Shown: positions 1 to 9,460, numbered from the stretch's first letter. The stretch is 23,265 nucleotides of DNA from Bimuria novae-zelandiae CBS 107.79 (GCA_010015655.1 ML976657.1:1605895-1629159); one strand, 5' to 3'. The notes: a model not told the origin generated them from the letters alone. Numbers and translations are program-made.

Positions 1-581
1 TTGGTGGAGATGCGGCGCGTCAAAGTTGAGGTGCTACATCTGTTGGGGTGGCGCGTTAGTGTCGCGGCGCACTGACTGTCTCGGCAGGGTATTACGTTAG
101 ACTAGAAGGTTGATGTCTCAGCCCTACGCACTCCAGAACATACCAAAGCCGATCCATCGGTTATGTCTCTTAGACGAGCTTATCGGTTGTAACATAACTT
201 TCTTTAACCGGACAGGACAAAGTGGAAAACCTTCGACACGAGCCCGTTTGCCTCTTCGTGAACTGCTCCGAGATGTCTTCCCCACAACTATACTTAAGGT
301 TCGCATTGCTTTAGTTTCACGACCACGGCCTATCCACTTCGACTTTCGGAATATCGAAGATAGTGGTTGTCGATCATCGCCATCATTTCTTATGTGGTCA
401 TACGTCCTCGATCATCAGGATGTTGCATGTGCCTGTTTCTGGCTCTCGGGCAACATACATAATAATCACCTGCCGGACACTATTCTTTCTACATCGTCGT
501 ACATCATTAAAACTTCGGACTGACAGCTGCTGTGTAACATCTGCGGCCCATTGTCTCGTTCTAGGATAAGACTTATTGAAA
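1..581. other. No gene recognised (left edge)
   Basis: Several short overlapping frames are open on both strands (for example 110-523 +), but none shows a domain, signal peptide, repeat or convincing residue pattern, and they contradict one another. A possible splice acceptor (ttctag) lies at about 559-564, just before the next gene, so part of this stretch could be an upstream intron or 5' exon of that gene. I cannot support more than that. Confidence 0.5.
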
Positions 582-1718
582 ATGGGCGTTGACGCAACGC
601 TTCGACTGCACTGGACACAACGTATCGCACTCGTTAGGCACAATCTCCGTGCCGCCCGACGAACAAACGACTTCACCTTCTTCAAGACGCTTCAGGCACA
701 CGCCATCATTGATGGAACGGATCACGTGGCAATTCTCCATTCCCTCCTCGGGGATGATGCAGATTCGGTCCTACTGACGCTCGACAATCTCAACGCCGGA
801 GTCGCGTACGTACACCAAGATGCCTTTATAGCCGTCTACGACAGCACGAAGTCAGCCATGTACAAGGCCGACAACTCCCTATCCAGCCGACGATCCCTTT
901 TACCAGTCGACGATCCCTTTTACCAGTCGACGATCCCTTTTACCAGTCGACGATCCCTTTTACCAGTCGACGTCTGCCAACAAAGGGACATGTCAGATCA
1001 TGCAATGGACAAGACCGCTAATTCGGCGGTCCAGCTCATCCATGCCAAACCTGCCCACTGCCGGGAGGCAGTCGCCAACGCCTGTGTCACAGGAACAACC
1101 ATCATCGCAGACGCCGTCTGCGTCTGTTTGAATGAAATGGAAGCTACCGAGAACAACCTTGACGATTTTATTCGTCTAGAATATTCATGGAATAGTATTC
1201 AAAATTCCGTGGATGCGGCAATCTCCGCGCTCCGTGGAATATTCAGTCTCATGGAGCGATCGAATCTCTCAATCAATCCTTAACGTAGTCTCAGCATCTC
1301 ATCTGGGGGCAGATCCGATGGCGGTGGAAGTAGCTTTCGTAGTAGAAACTCCTCTGCTGCCTCAGCCTTCGGTGGTCTCATTAAGAGAGCTTTTAGCACC
1401 AACCACGGAATGGGTCCGCCGCCTCTAGGCGCTCATCGAAGCGGCCGAGCCAGTTCGTTGTCTATACCGGACGCGAACCCACGGGGTCTTCGACTTAGCG
1501 TCAGCGCTGCTTGCCCGACGAAGATGCCCATGTATACTGATCACCCACACACACTGTTGACCACCATTCCACCGACTCCTAGTGTACATGGCACGCCAGG
1601 TACGGGAACAGCAAGCCCGTTTAGAACCAAGGGTGATTACTTTGCGTTCGATACGGAGAAGGAAGCCGAGAAGGCAGGCAAAGAAGGAGCATCACCCTCT
1701 CCAAGCGACTTAATGTAA
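582..1718 (+). pseudogene. Unknown Ser/Gly-rich-tailed protein gene, split by one in-frame TAA
   Basis: The family is not recognised. The first usable ATG is at 582; the frame is open from 570, after a stop at 567-569. It reads 233 codons, meets TAA at 1281-1283, then stays open in the same frame for 144 more codons to the TAA at 1716-1718. The second part looks like real protein: a Ser/Gly/Arg-rich stretch (SISSGGRSDGGGSS, then SSAASAFGGLIKRAF), a Pro-rich part with TTIPPTPSVHGTPGTGTASP, and a charged end with KEAEKAGKEG. The first part is mostly helical with no signal peptide. Residues about 104-130 are encoded by four copies of a 20-bp repeat. Readings: a nonsense mutation in a 377-residue gene (CAA to TAA would be a C-to-T change at CpA), an unrecognised small intron, or stop readthrough. 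I favour a recent pseudogene. A weak intron candidate (1234-1288 or 1234-1294) does not keep the frame. Confidence 0.45.
891..970 (+). repeat. 20-bp tandem repeat, four perfect copies, inside a reading frame
   Basis: The unit cgatcccttttaccagtcga occurs four times without mismatch at 891-910, 911-930, 931-950 and 951-970. It is preceded by a degenerate half copy (atccagccga, 881-890). Because 20 is not a multiple of three, each copy is read in a different frame. The three extra copies together add 60 bp, or 20 codons, so the reading frame after the array is the same as with a single copy. Perfect identity suggests recent expansion. Confidence 0.95.
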
Positions 1719-3069
1719 CTGCAAGTGCATTCCAAATAAAAAGAGCTCCGTGCAACATCGCTGACGATCATTCCAGTGAAAGCCTAGATCCACTTTATTC
1801 ACCCACCGCAGCCGACCTCGTAAAGATACCAGTGCTCCTCATTCTTCGAAGGCTCTCGGATGCATTCAGTATGTCGCCGCCACCTGTGGTTGGTGCTTAG
1901 GTCAATATGCTGTGCCGCCGGACTCCATCATTCATTTATCTCGACCGGACTTCCAGGGCGTTGCTCCCATCTGTACGGTGCAGGCCTTTTCTATCGGTGA
2001 CGGGTGTTCTACATGTGCATCTGTTAGCGGTTCCTACAAAGAAGTGTGATACTCATTCTGTGGCTGCTTCACGTTGTAGTATCTACGTAAGCCTGTCATT
2101 CCAGAATCTCCGAATTCAGCCTGTTTATTACCTATATGGAATCATCTACGCCCACATTCTTTGTCTCCGCAATCCAATGTCAAGCTGACATTCTTGCGCC
2201 ACACCTCGAGCCTCGCGCAAACTCTGGAAAACAGCCAGTGCGCCGCGCCGTATGCAGGTACCAGAGGCTGTCGGCACTAGCCCGCCACCAGTCATGCAGC
2301 TCGGGAATCCTTCGTCCCGATGCGGCTAGCTCGCTTCATGGATACATGCCCGAATTGCCAACTCAGGTCAAGTAGAAGGTCGCAAGTGCCTATCCATAGT
2401 AAGATCGTCTTATGATGCAGTGGACAAAACTTCGTACTTCAGCGCTTGGAGGTATAGGGCTGAAGCGGGCGTCCTCTGACTACTGTAAGAAAAACGATCT
2501 GAACAAAAATCTGGTCAGCGACAGTAAGGAAACAGTAGGCCATACGAGAGTGAAAATCGGTAGCGCAACTGGCGAGGTCCCTTTCGCGTGACCGTTAACC
2601 TGAGTCCATTCGACAACGCGGTCCTTGTGCTTCATCGACGTTGTTGCAGACACTGGAAGTGTTGGCACCCCAGCCCCCATCCGGTAACATGCCAGAATCC
2701 TCATGTTCCCACTCGGGAACATTCTTATACTAGGTATGCAGTTGCGCCGCACGCACTGGGCACATTTCGCCTCTATGAGGGTCTGAACTAACGTCAGCGC
2801 CAACAAGATTCACCCACGATGGAGTGACGCTAGCCCGAAACAGCAGTTATTCATCGCCGAACGATTGCGCACGGCGCAGCACTCCTGCAAAATGTGTGAA
2901 TATGTAAAGGAAGCGTCCGCCTCGTCCTGTGATAGTTGGAGTTCATCCATCACAACAACATTCGAACCTCATGTTTGGACTGAGCAGTGGGGTTTCAGTG
3001 CTTGAAGCCTTTCGAACCTCCACCTCCACGCAAGCTCGATAGTTACCGTAGAGAGCTCGCTGCGACGCC
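1719..3069. other. Intergenic, no supported gene
   Basis: Open frames of up to about 108 codons occur (for example 2480-2806 on the minus strand) but show no domain or coding-like residue pattern. The last 150 bp or so are the likely promoter and leader of the membrane-protein gene starting at 3070. No RNA gene or repeat was recognised. Confidence 0.5.
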
Positions 3070-3996
3070 ATGACGCCCACAATAACACTCCTTTCGCTAC
3101 TCGTCGCGTTCGTCCCAACGGCAACGGCCTGGCCTATCGCATCAGGGCCTCAGAACGTCCGGAAGCGCGACACTTCACCGCGCAACGTCAGCATCGGCTT
3201 CGCCATAGCAATATCCGTCCTGATTTTTGCCTCCGTAATCTTCTTCCTCGGCGTCCAGCGCGGTCGCACAGGAACCTGGTTCTGCTGGCGCGAGCCACTC
3301 CCCTCATTCCGCCCATGCTCGCCGAGCGAAAACACTCAAGTCATCGACACAGATACCTTGAAAAGCAGGATCAGTTCACCACTTCAGATGCACTCAAGTG
3401 CACTCCCAGAGCTCTCGCCAGTGGAAGCACAGCCTAGATTCGCGGAACTCTCACCCATGGGAGCGACGCCAAAGGCCCTCGAGCTCGCCACAAGCGAGAA
3501 AGCGGTCTTTGAAATGGGCTTGGCGTCCCCGCGGAGACCACCGAGTGTGATTTCGAAGGCGAGTAAGAGCTCCTATTCTAGTCGCAAGTCTTCGATTGCG
3601 ACTGCGTACCGGAAGAGCGTCGCGTCGGTGAAGACGACGGGGAAGAGTGTGTACTCGACGAGCGAGAAACCGCCCAAGGTGAACAGTTGGTTTGATAGGA
3701 AGAGCTGGTTCTGCCGAGGTGCAATGGAGATTGAGGACGAGGAGAAGAGAATGAGAGGCGATGAGGCGGCGGAAGGCCCTAGTGCGTGTACTTTGGCGCC
3801 TCCGACCACTGCCGTGGTTGCGAGCAAGAACATAGGTGAGATAGAGGGTCGCGCTACAATGGACTGGTCTGGCATGGAATGGTTGACGAAGGTGTACGAT
3901 GGCAGGAAGTCGAGACGACTGAGTGGGAAGGACGTTGATGACGATAAAGAATCTGGGATGAAGAGCTTTTACATTCCTGGCAGTGATGAGAAGTGA
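3070..3996 (+). CDS. Single-pass membrane protein with signal peptide and Ser-rich cytoplasmic tail
   Basis: Uncharacterised fungal protein of 308 residues starting at ATG 3070. Residues 1-20 form a signal peptide (hydrophobic LLSLLVAFV, small residues at the end). A short outer segment (21-40) carries a dibasic Lys-Arg (about 32-33) that Kex2 could cut. A single membrane helix spans about 41-62. The remaining ~245 residues would be cytoplasmic: a Pro/Ser region with repeated ELSP-type motifs (100-140), a Ser/Lys/Arg/Tyr-rich stretch (about 155-200, likely phosphorylation sites), and an acidic-basic end. The layout resembles small type I membrane or sensor-like fungal proteins, but no named domain is visible and no function is assigned. 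A strong donor-like gtgagt overlaps the stop region at 3993; the only nearby acceptors would give an intron of 39 nt or less, so I kept the simple ORF. Confidence 0.75.
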   Translation: MTPTITLLSLLVAFVPTATAWPIASGPQNVRKRDTSPRNVSIGFAIAISVLIFASVIFFLGVQRGRTGTWFCWREPLPSFRPCSPSENTQVIDTDTLKSRISSPLQMHSSALPELSPVEAQPRFAELSPMGATPKALELATSEKAVFEMGLASPRRPPSVISKASKSSYSSRKSSIATAYRKSVASVKTTGKSVYSTSEKPPKVNSWFDRKSWFCRGAMEIEDEEKRMRGDEAAEGPSACTLAPPTTAVVASKNIGEIEGRATMDWSGMEWLTKVYDGRKSRRLSGKDVDDDKESGMKSFYIPGSDEK

Positions 3997-4403
3997 GTAA
4001 TGGTAATATTAATTGGAATCGAGAAATCGAGCGGCGGGACAAGAGCAAGGTGCAGCTTGTGCGGTAAGTTTTTATTTTATCGGACGTCTTGGGGCACGAG
4101 ACTTATCATGGTACAGCGGTTCCATATTCGGACGTACTATTGAGCGCTCGCTTTCATGCGATGCGCCAGTGCGATATCGCTGCCGCTGACCTTTCTGTGA
4201 GCCATGATCGGTCTTCACCACCTCTGCGGCGGATGTACAGTATACACAAGATACACAGTGTTTCTCTAGTTTTGTAGGATAGACTTGAGATATGATACCC
4301 ACTAGAAGCAATTAAATGCTATAATTGTACGAGTAACGCTTAAACCCACCTTTATCCTTTACCTGTTTGTGTACGTTCTAGTTCATGAAGGTCTATCCCG
4401 GGC

Positions 4404-4553
4404 GGAGAGGTACAAAAGCGGGTCCTCCTATCGAGGCTACCATAGGTAGAGTGCCTCGACCCACATAAGCAGGTCCTATAAAGTTTCTCGACCCTACCAA
4501 ATCTCGAACTGCGTACTTCACTGGGCTATCCATTGGATGCTAAGGACCTCTCC
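4404..4553. repeat. Small palindromic element (MITE- or SINE-like remnant, tentative)
   Basis: The ends are inverted copies of each other: ggagaggt at 4404-4411 and acctctcc at 4546-4553. Inside is a hairpin at 4431-4459 (tcgaggc + tacc, loop ata, ggta, bulge gagt, gcctcga). The bottom strand also has a tRNA-promoter-like pair, an A-box-like TAGCCCAGTGA and a B-box-like AGTTCGAGATT, but they are too close together for a functional tRNA. The unit could be a degenerate MITE or tRNA-derived element, or just the promoter region of the gene at 4656. No flanking target-site duplication was identified. Confidence 0.3.
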
Positions 4554-4655
4554 ACGCACATACATGTCTAACCAAAGAAGCAGCATAGCACCCTCCGAAA
4601 CTTAATTCGAACTGAGCTGATTCGATATATAGGCTCGTCTTTGATTGCCACTATC

Positions 4656-5414
4656 ATGGCGACCCCGAGTTCCGAGGCACAGTCGTTACTTCTCCGTCTC
4701 CTAGGAGAGCTGCGGAACCGGATCTATAAGTTCGCACTCACAGCTCCCCGTTCGCTGGTGCTCAACTTCCACACAAGCAACCCCGACAGACCAGCCCTCT
4801 ACCTCCCGCCGGATGAGTACCACCCGGATAAGAACCACCTGGATGTCGCTGCCCACACGGCCGCGTTCCCCCTCAACAAGCAAGTTTGCGACGGCCAATG
4901 TCATTCCTATAACCAGCTCAAACTCGTGAAAAAGCAACTGTACCAGGAGATCAAGCGTCTCGAACTCAGGTTCAAGGATGTCCGCCTCCTTGCGACCCGA
5001 GCGAACCCTTCTAGTGAACGTCTCAGCTCCTTCACCAGTCGCATGAGCCACGACCAGCGCTCCTGGTTCTGCACACTAATCATTGACAGCGACTTCGAAT
5101 TTGAGAAGTACGCATTTGGGGTTGTCGAAGACTGGGAAAAAATGTGTATCAATAGAGGTGACATCGATATCGTTCTGGACTTTTGCAACAATCATTCGGA
5201 TGTTCACGTTATCTGGCTCCGTTTCGGAATGCTGCATGCGAGAACACTTGGAACGGACTCGGTCTCGCTTAGAGATGCACACCATGAAAATCCTTTCCTA
5301 CTGCATTTTTCGTCTAGTCAGTACACCTCTCCAGGTAGCACGTTCGATAGCGATGAGAGGGTCCAGCTCATTCGTGTTGGTATTAGGGGAGGCGAGACAT
5401 CTGTGGACAGCTAG
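4656..5414 (+). CDS. ELRNRIY-type fungal protein (F-box-like/2EXR-like), possibly truncated
   Basis: The protein has 252 residues from ATG 4656 (cATGGc context). Near the N-terminus, LLGELRNRIYKFAL matches the LPxELRNxIYxLAL signature of a large fungus-specific family often labelled 2EXR or F-box-like. QLKLVKKQLYQEIKRLELRF (about residues 88-107) matches the second conserved block, where members read NQLK.V.KQLY.E...LE. The middle (about 140-200) has the family's alternating hydrophobic and polar pattern. Members are expanded in Dothideomycetes and their biochemical role is unknown. The TAG at 5412 is followed in the same frame by 43 more plausible codons (see 5415-5546), so this copy may be shortened. 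A TATA-like atatata lies at 4625-4631, unusually close to the ATG. Confidence 0.7.
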   Translation: MATPSSEAQSLLLRLLGELRNRIYKFALTAPRSLVLNFHTSNPDRPALYLPPDEYHPDKNHLDVAAHTAAFPLNKQVCDGQCHSYNQLKLVKKQLYQEIKRLELRFKDVRLLATRANPSSERLSSFTSRMSHDQRSWFCTLIIDSDFEFEKYAFGVVEDWEKMCINRGDIDIVLDFCNNHSDVHVIWLRFGMLHARTLGTDSVSLRDAHHENPFLLHFSSSQYTSPGSTFDSDERVQLIRVGIRGGETSVDS

Positions 5415-5546
5415 TCGGCTACCGAAATGACGCTCGTGGCTTTGAGAAAATTGGGTCATTGGGACTTTCCTGATAACTTGCTATATTTTCGATACAAACG
5501 CGGAAACGAGGAAGATGCTCAGGGCATTCAGCATGTGAGCAACTGA
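5415..5546 (+). other. In-frame continuation after the TAG of the ELRNRIY-type gene
   Basis: Immediately after the TAG at 5412-5414 the same frame stays open for 43 codons to a TGA at 5544-5546. It reads like folded protein (LVALRKLGHWDFPDNLLYF, then RYKRGNEEDAQ). Probable explanations are a nonsense mutation (CAG to TAG, C-to-T at CpA) or an intron whose acceptor is the ctag itself. Stop readthrough is less likely. If this is the lost C-terminus, the full protein would have been about 296 residues. Confidence 0.45.
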
Positions 5547-5916
5547 CGGAGGTATCTTCCCGTGTGATATGGACGAGCTTGAAGTCAATCGGACTTGTTT
5601 GTCTCATTATGGGAAGATCAGGCAAGATGAGCTAATGTGGCACTTGCAGTAAGATACGGCTGTGTGTATTGCTACAAGAGGTTTTCGAAAATGGTCCGCT
5701 GTTGCAGGAACGTCCCTAGTACGTAGAAATACAGCTTCATCAAAACTTCATGACGGGCGCCTTCTCTATTCAGCGTTGGAAGACATGAAAGGATAAGCCT
5801 CCGTAAATCGAAACGGTGCGCGTGACTGGATTCGTTTCTCAGTAGTGCGTCTTAGAAGCCTCTGCAATTCGATACTATTGCCCAAGATACCATAGTTCTG
5901 GACCGGTTTGACCCCT

Positions 5917-6762
5917 TTAATTGGCATCGCTCCACACAGGAGGACCTGGAATAGTATAATCCGCATGATCAGGTGTTGAGTGTATGTTGAGCGTCAAACC
6001 AGGCTCGTCCCCCTTGTAAAGAGACCTCGAATCGACGCCATCGGTAATGGTTTTGGTTCCAGAGCCTTCCACTTTCAAACTAACACACTGTGGATAGAAC
6101 TCAGCACCATCGAGCGAATAGGGACCAGTACTCGTGAAGGCAACGTGTAGAGCGATGATCTCATGACGGAGGACATACTCCCCAGGCGCGAGCTTGGGTG
6201 GGATTCGTACGGTCCTGTGAGCACTCATCAGCGAGACACTACCAAGTAACAGGATTCGGACATACCAGGATCCATTGTGGGCAATCAAGTCGTCCGAAGC
6301 CCGGTATCCTTCCTGGTATGTGGACCCGTTGATCCATCCACGTTCCTCAAGCTTAACAAATTTCAGTGCTGCCATATCCACGTTCGCACAAGGCCCGTTG
6401 CACGAAGCAAGATAGCTGAGAATAGGTCCATGATGTCCGACTGGCCACGCCTGGTCTGCCATCCACCACCGTAACCGTAGGTCGGCGCCAGCCGCAATCG
6501 GAGCGCTGAAGTTAGCATTCGATCCACCTTTTGCGCATATAATTTGGGGTTGATTTGCGTCGGAAGGATGAAGAGGGCCTCCACCGACGTTTGCAGTGTA
6601 CCAAGCTGGCGTGTCGGACGGGTAGGCCTTCAGGTCGCCATTTGCGTTCCATCCATCGTAGCGATGGCCGTTCGCCCAAATGTCGTATACCATGCCATGA
6701 CCTGAGGCAAATGACGCCCAAAACATCCACAGAAAGACCGAAAACGTGAATATGAAGAACAT
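5917..6762 (-). CDS. Secreted AA9 (GH61) lytic polysaccharide mono-oxygenase
   Basis: Exons 6266-6762 and 5917-6214 are joined by removing a 51-nt intron (6215-6265: GTATGT donor, GCTGAT branch, CACAG acceptor). The intron is a multiple of three without a stop, so the unspliced frame also stays open. Removing it restores NGSW-TVRIPPKLAPG, the usual AA9 text. The protein has 264 residues. A signal peptide (1-21) ends at Gly, leaving His22 as mature His1. Copper ligands are His1 and His89 (GHHGPILSYLASC; AA9 pattern HxGPxxxYLA), with axial Tyr185 in EFYPQC. RHEIIALH (161-168) supplies the second-shell His168. Cys55 and Cys188 should form the standard AA9 disulfide. It ends with the typical YTIPGPPVW and has no CBM or linker. 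It should act outside the cell, oxidatively cleaving cellulose or related glucans. Glu183 replaces the usual second-shell Gln. Confidence 0.93.
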   Translation of the reverse strand: MFFIFTFSVFLWMFWASFASGHGMVYDIWANGHRYDGWNANGDLKAYPSDTPAWYTANVGGGPLHPSDANQPQIICAKGGSNANFSAPIAAGADLRLRWWMADQAWPVGHHGPILSYLASCNGPCANVDMAALKFVKLEERGWINGSTYQEGYRASDDLIAHNGSWYVRILLLGSVSLMSAHRTVRIPPKLAPGEYVLRHEIIALHVAFTSTGPYSLDGAEFYPQCVSLKVEGSGTKTITDGVDSRSLYKGDEPGLTLNIHSTPDHADYTIPGPPVWSDAN

Positions 6763-6870
6763 GTCGTTTGGTGTCAACCCCCGTAAGTGTGCTGAAGAGG
6801 TATGTAGTGCGCCTCCATGGGCTACTGCAAAGTATGTACGTCCATCTGTTACGACCCATCGGTCCGGTAC

Positions 6871-6879
6871 TAATATATT
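6871..6879 (-). promoter_or_regulatory. TATA-like box of the AA9 gene
   Basis: On the minus strand this reads AATATATTA, about 110 nt upstream of the AA9 ATG at 6762. That is a plausible distance for a fungal TATA element with a leader of roughly 60-80 nt. Sequence match only. Confidence 0.35.
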
Positions 6880-6927
6880 CTGAAAGCCTCCGCTGTGGTA
6901 GTAATAAGGGTGAGGTCAGCAGGTTCT

Positions 6928-6933
6928 GGCTAA
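6928..6933 (+). promoter_or_regulatory. GGCTAA, possible XlnR/Xyr1 site upstream of the AA9 gene
   Basis: The hexamer GGCTAA (followed by T) lies about 166 nt upstream of the AA9 start, in inverted orientation to the gene. XlnR/Xyr1 activators of fungal cellulase and hemicellulase genes bind GGCTAA-type sites in either orientation. A CTCCGC on the plus strand at about 6887-6893 fits a CreA-type SYGGRG site on the other strand. Both are short and could occur by chance. Confidence 0.25.
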
Positions 6934-8558
6934 TATGACCTTTTAAACGATCACATGACCAACCAATTTATCTTGCGTCAATTAACTGTCGACAGTGAAA
7001 CCACCTGCAAGATTGAATGCGGCCGGGTTTGCTTGCATGCTGCAGATATCCTTCTCGATGCGGCCAAAAGAGGAGGTGGCCGCATACTGTTTGCTTTCGT
7101 CATGCCCCTGCCCAGCGGAGATCAACAACAACGCGCCGTATACGTTTGGTGCACCGCACTACAATCCTCATAAGTATTCACAGCCCTTTCCGCGCTTAGG
7201 GATGATTTGACTGTAAAATCCGATATGAGGAAGAAGACCGGACTGTTGATGGAGAGAGGTGATTGTGTGGGGGCAAGAGCAGCTAGTGGCACCGGGCAGC
7301 CGGACTCGACCTCACCATTTTCATCCCCTCGTCCAGCTCTGTTCCCATGTCCTATCTCCCATATCCCCATTACCTCGAAAAAATTTATCAGTAGCCTCCT
7401 ATACTGTGCGTGAAGCATTTGTTCGCAACTGGACTGACCGGGCGGCTGCGGGAAACGATGAGAGCCTCACGTAGAGCAAAGCCGCGCGCTTGGGTTTTCA
7501 GTATGGCCCCTACATTCCTAATATGGTAATTAGTTTCATATGGAGGAGTGTTCAAGTTACCATAGACAGAACTATTATCTGTTTTCTAGGTATTTCCCCT
7601 CCACTGTCAACACAATACAGGCTCAATTGTCGCCCGGTTTCAGAGCTTCAAACTACCAAGGCCAACCAGCAGTTGAAGAACGACTTTTTCAGTGAAACTC
7701 AACTTTCTCGAGCTGCCATAGTTGACCGCCATGAGAACAATCTGTCCGCGCTGGTGCGATTCTTTCATCACAACCTTTTTGGTCGGAACTCTTCAGTTGT
7801 CCCATCTCCGAGATCTATTAGGACAGTGACACGAGTGCTCCAAGCGGTAACGAGACTGAAGGTACCAAGTTATCCTGGAACTCATCTGCAACGGTGAAGA
7901 ATACCCACACCAACCATAGCCAATCACCAATTTGCCAACATCTTTATCTCTGCTTACAGCCACTTCCAACTTTCGCAAGAAATTATCAGCGACATTGCCA
8001 GATTTGGCCAATAATTCGTATGCTAGATAACATTAGAACCTCAAAAAAGACACTCACATTCTTCATAACCGTGCGACCACCGATCAAGTCAAGTAATAAA
8101 TGTTGCACTAAAAGCTCTTTGAGGCTGTGCTGCTACCAAGCTTATCCAGCTGAGGCCTCGCCAATGCCGCTAAATTGCGCCAAGCCCACGGCCCCAATAA
8201 TTCAGGAAACGTGATTGGACGAGGAATTCGCGACGTCACCGTGCCTGCGATACGAGATCCGAAAGATTCCCTGGCCTTGTGAATGCCCAGAATGGGTTGT
8301 TGGCTATGCTGACGACCTGCCTGTACGCGGGCATGGAACGTCGACGGCGATGTGGCGCAAGGTCATAAGCTGCACAGTTGAAGTCATAGCTTTCTGCTTT
8401 CCTATATGACCCTCATCCCTCTGGGCTCAGTATCACGAACCAGTAGCCTTTCCTACCTCATAAACCATCAGCTTTAATTCGCCGGCCCAAAGCAAAACCC
8501 ATCTCAATCACATTCGCATTCCCAATATTCATCTGTTTTACCAACCTTCAACATCAAA
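6934..8558. other. Intergenic, no supported gene
   Basis: Open frames up to 135 codons (7490-7897 +) overlap one another on both strands and lack any recognisable domain or signal. The last ~100 bp before 8559 are C/A-rich with a few pyrimidine tracts, as expected for a fungal leader sequence. I see no RNA gene or repeat. Confidence 0.5.
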
Positions 8559-8858
8559 ATGAAGTTCGCAGCAGCAACCACTCTCTTCTTCGCGGCCCTC
8601 GCTTTGGCCAATCCCGCACCTGTTGCACATCCCGAAGCAGCAGCAGGCACACTGGTTGACGCGAAATCACTTGCGCCGGAAATCGATGCGCGAGCCGCTG
8701 GCATCATCCTCGAAGCTCGTGAACCAAAAGGAAGCAAAGGTGGCAGCAGTGGCAGCAAAGGCGGCAACAGCACCGACGACAGCGCGGCCCTCACCATCAC
8801 ACCGAACGTCATGCTTCAACTCAGTGCTTTGGGACTGGGATACATGCTCTGGGCATAG
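8559..8858 (+). CDS. Small secreted protein with GPI-anchor-like C-terminus
   Basis: A 99-residue single-exon protein from ATG 8559 (tcaaaATGaag, a good fungal start context). Residues 1-17 are a clear signal peptide (MKFAAATTLFFAALALA), followed by NPAPVAHPEA. The middle is Ala-rich and then Gly/Ser/Lys-rich (about 58-75, with two KGGS/KGGN steps). The last ~15 residues are hydrophobic (LQLSALGLGYMLWA), with small residues (GNSTDDSAA) before them that could hold the GPI attachment site. This layout is common among short fungal cell-wall GPI proteins. An effector-like role is possible, but it has no cysteines, unlike many apoplastic effectors. No enzyme function is visible. Confidence 0.8.
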   Translation: MKFAAATTLFFAALALANPAPVAHPEAAAGTLVDAKSLAPEIDARAAGIILEAREPKGSKGGSSGSKGGNSTDDSAALTITPNVMLQLSALGLGYMLWA

Positions 8859-9460
8859 AAACAGAACGGCTCTACCACCTATTCTCAGCACCGGGCGTTT
8901 CCAAGGAGCATCTTGACAAAGACACGACCGTCAGCCAGGCGCCTGGAAAACATTCACCGCTTCTTCTCACAATGGGTTTCTCATCTTGCAGCCCTTCCAA
9001 TGCTGCTAATGTAATGTTTATACGACTATGAAGAAAGTGGGCATATTTGTTATTTCAAGCGTTCCAAGGTTCTATGCCACTTTTGCAATATACCCTCCAT
9101 TCGCGTCACACATTGTTTTCCAGTGATTTCTTGCATCGCGTGCGCGTCATCGAGGGCTTCGCTTAGTCCGCCCCCAACCTTGCTTCGCCTTCTGCTTTAC
9201 AATCACTTACCCATTGAGTAAAAATCAGCAATACAGTCTAATGATTATTGCTATTTCTACGCTGCCACGCCAGGGGGGCCTTGTTTGGTCCAGCTGAATA
9301 TGTCGGTGTGCAACTGTTCATCGTTCGGACATTGCACTACGCCCAAATTTCTCGTTGGACCGAGCACAGCCCTCTATCTCGTGTCGATCGTGGCGTTGAC
9401 TTGTACATACCTTCCAATCTCGAACTCTACTATGGTCATGGGCCTACGTGCCGTCATCGC

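Noticed and set aside
110..523. 137-codon frame on the plus strand at the left edge
   Set aside because: No domain, signal or coding-like residue pattern; overlapped by minus-strand frames of similar quality.
3993..4031. Possible last intron of the membrane-protein gene (gtgagt donor, then an RRDKSKVQLVR-like tail)
   Set aside because: It would be only 39 nt or less, and the acceptor that keeps the attractive tail in frame is missing.
4500..4560. tRNA gene on the minus strand suggested by A-box- and B-box-like words
   Set aside because: The boxes are about 18 nt apart, leaving no room for an anticodon arm, and no cloverleaf can be drawn.
7490..7897. 135-codon plus-strand frame
   Set aside because: No recognisable domain, hydrophobic pattern or start context; likely a chance opening.
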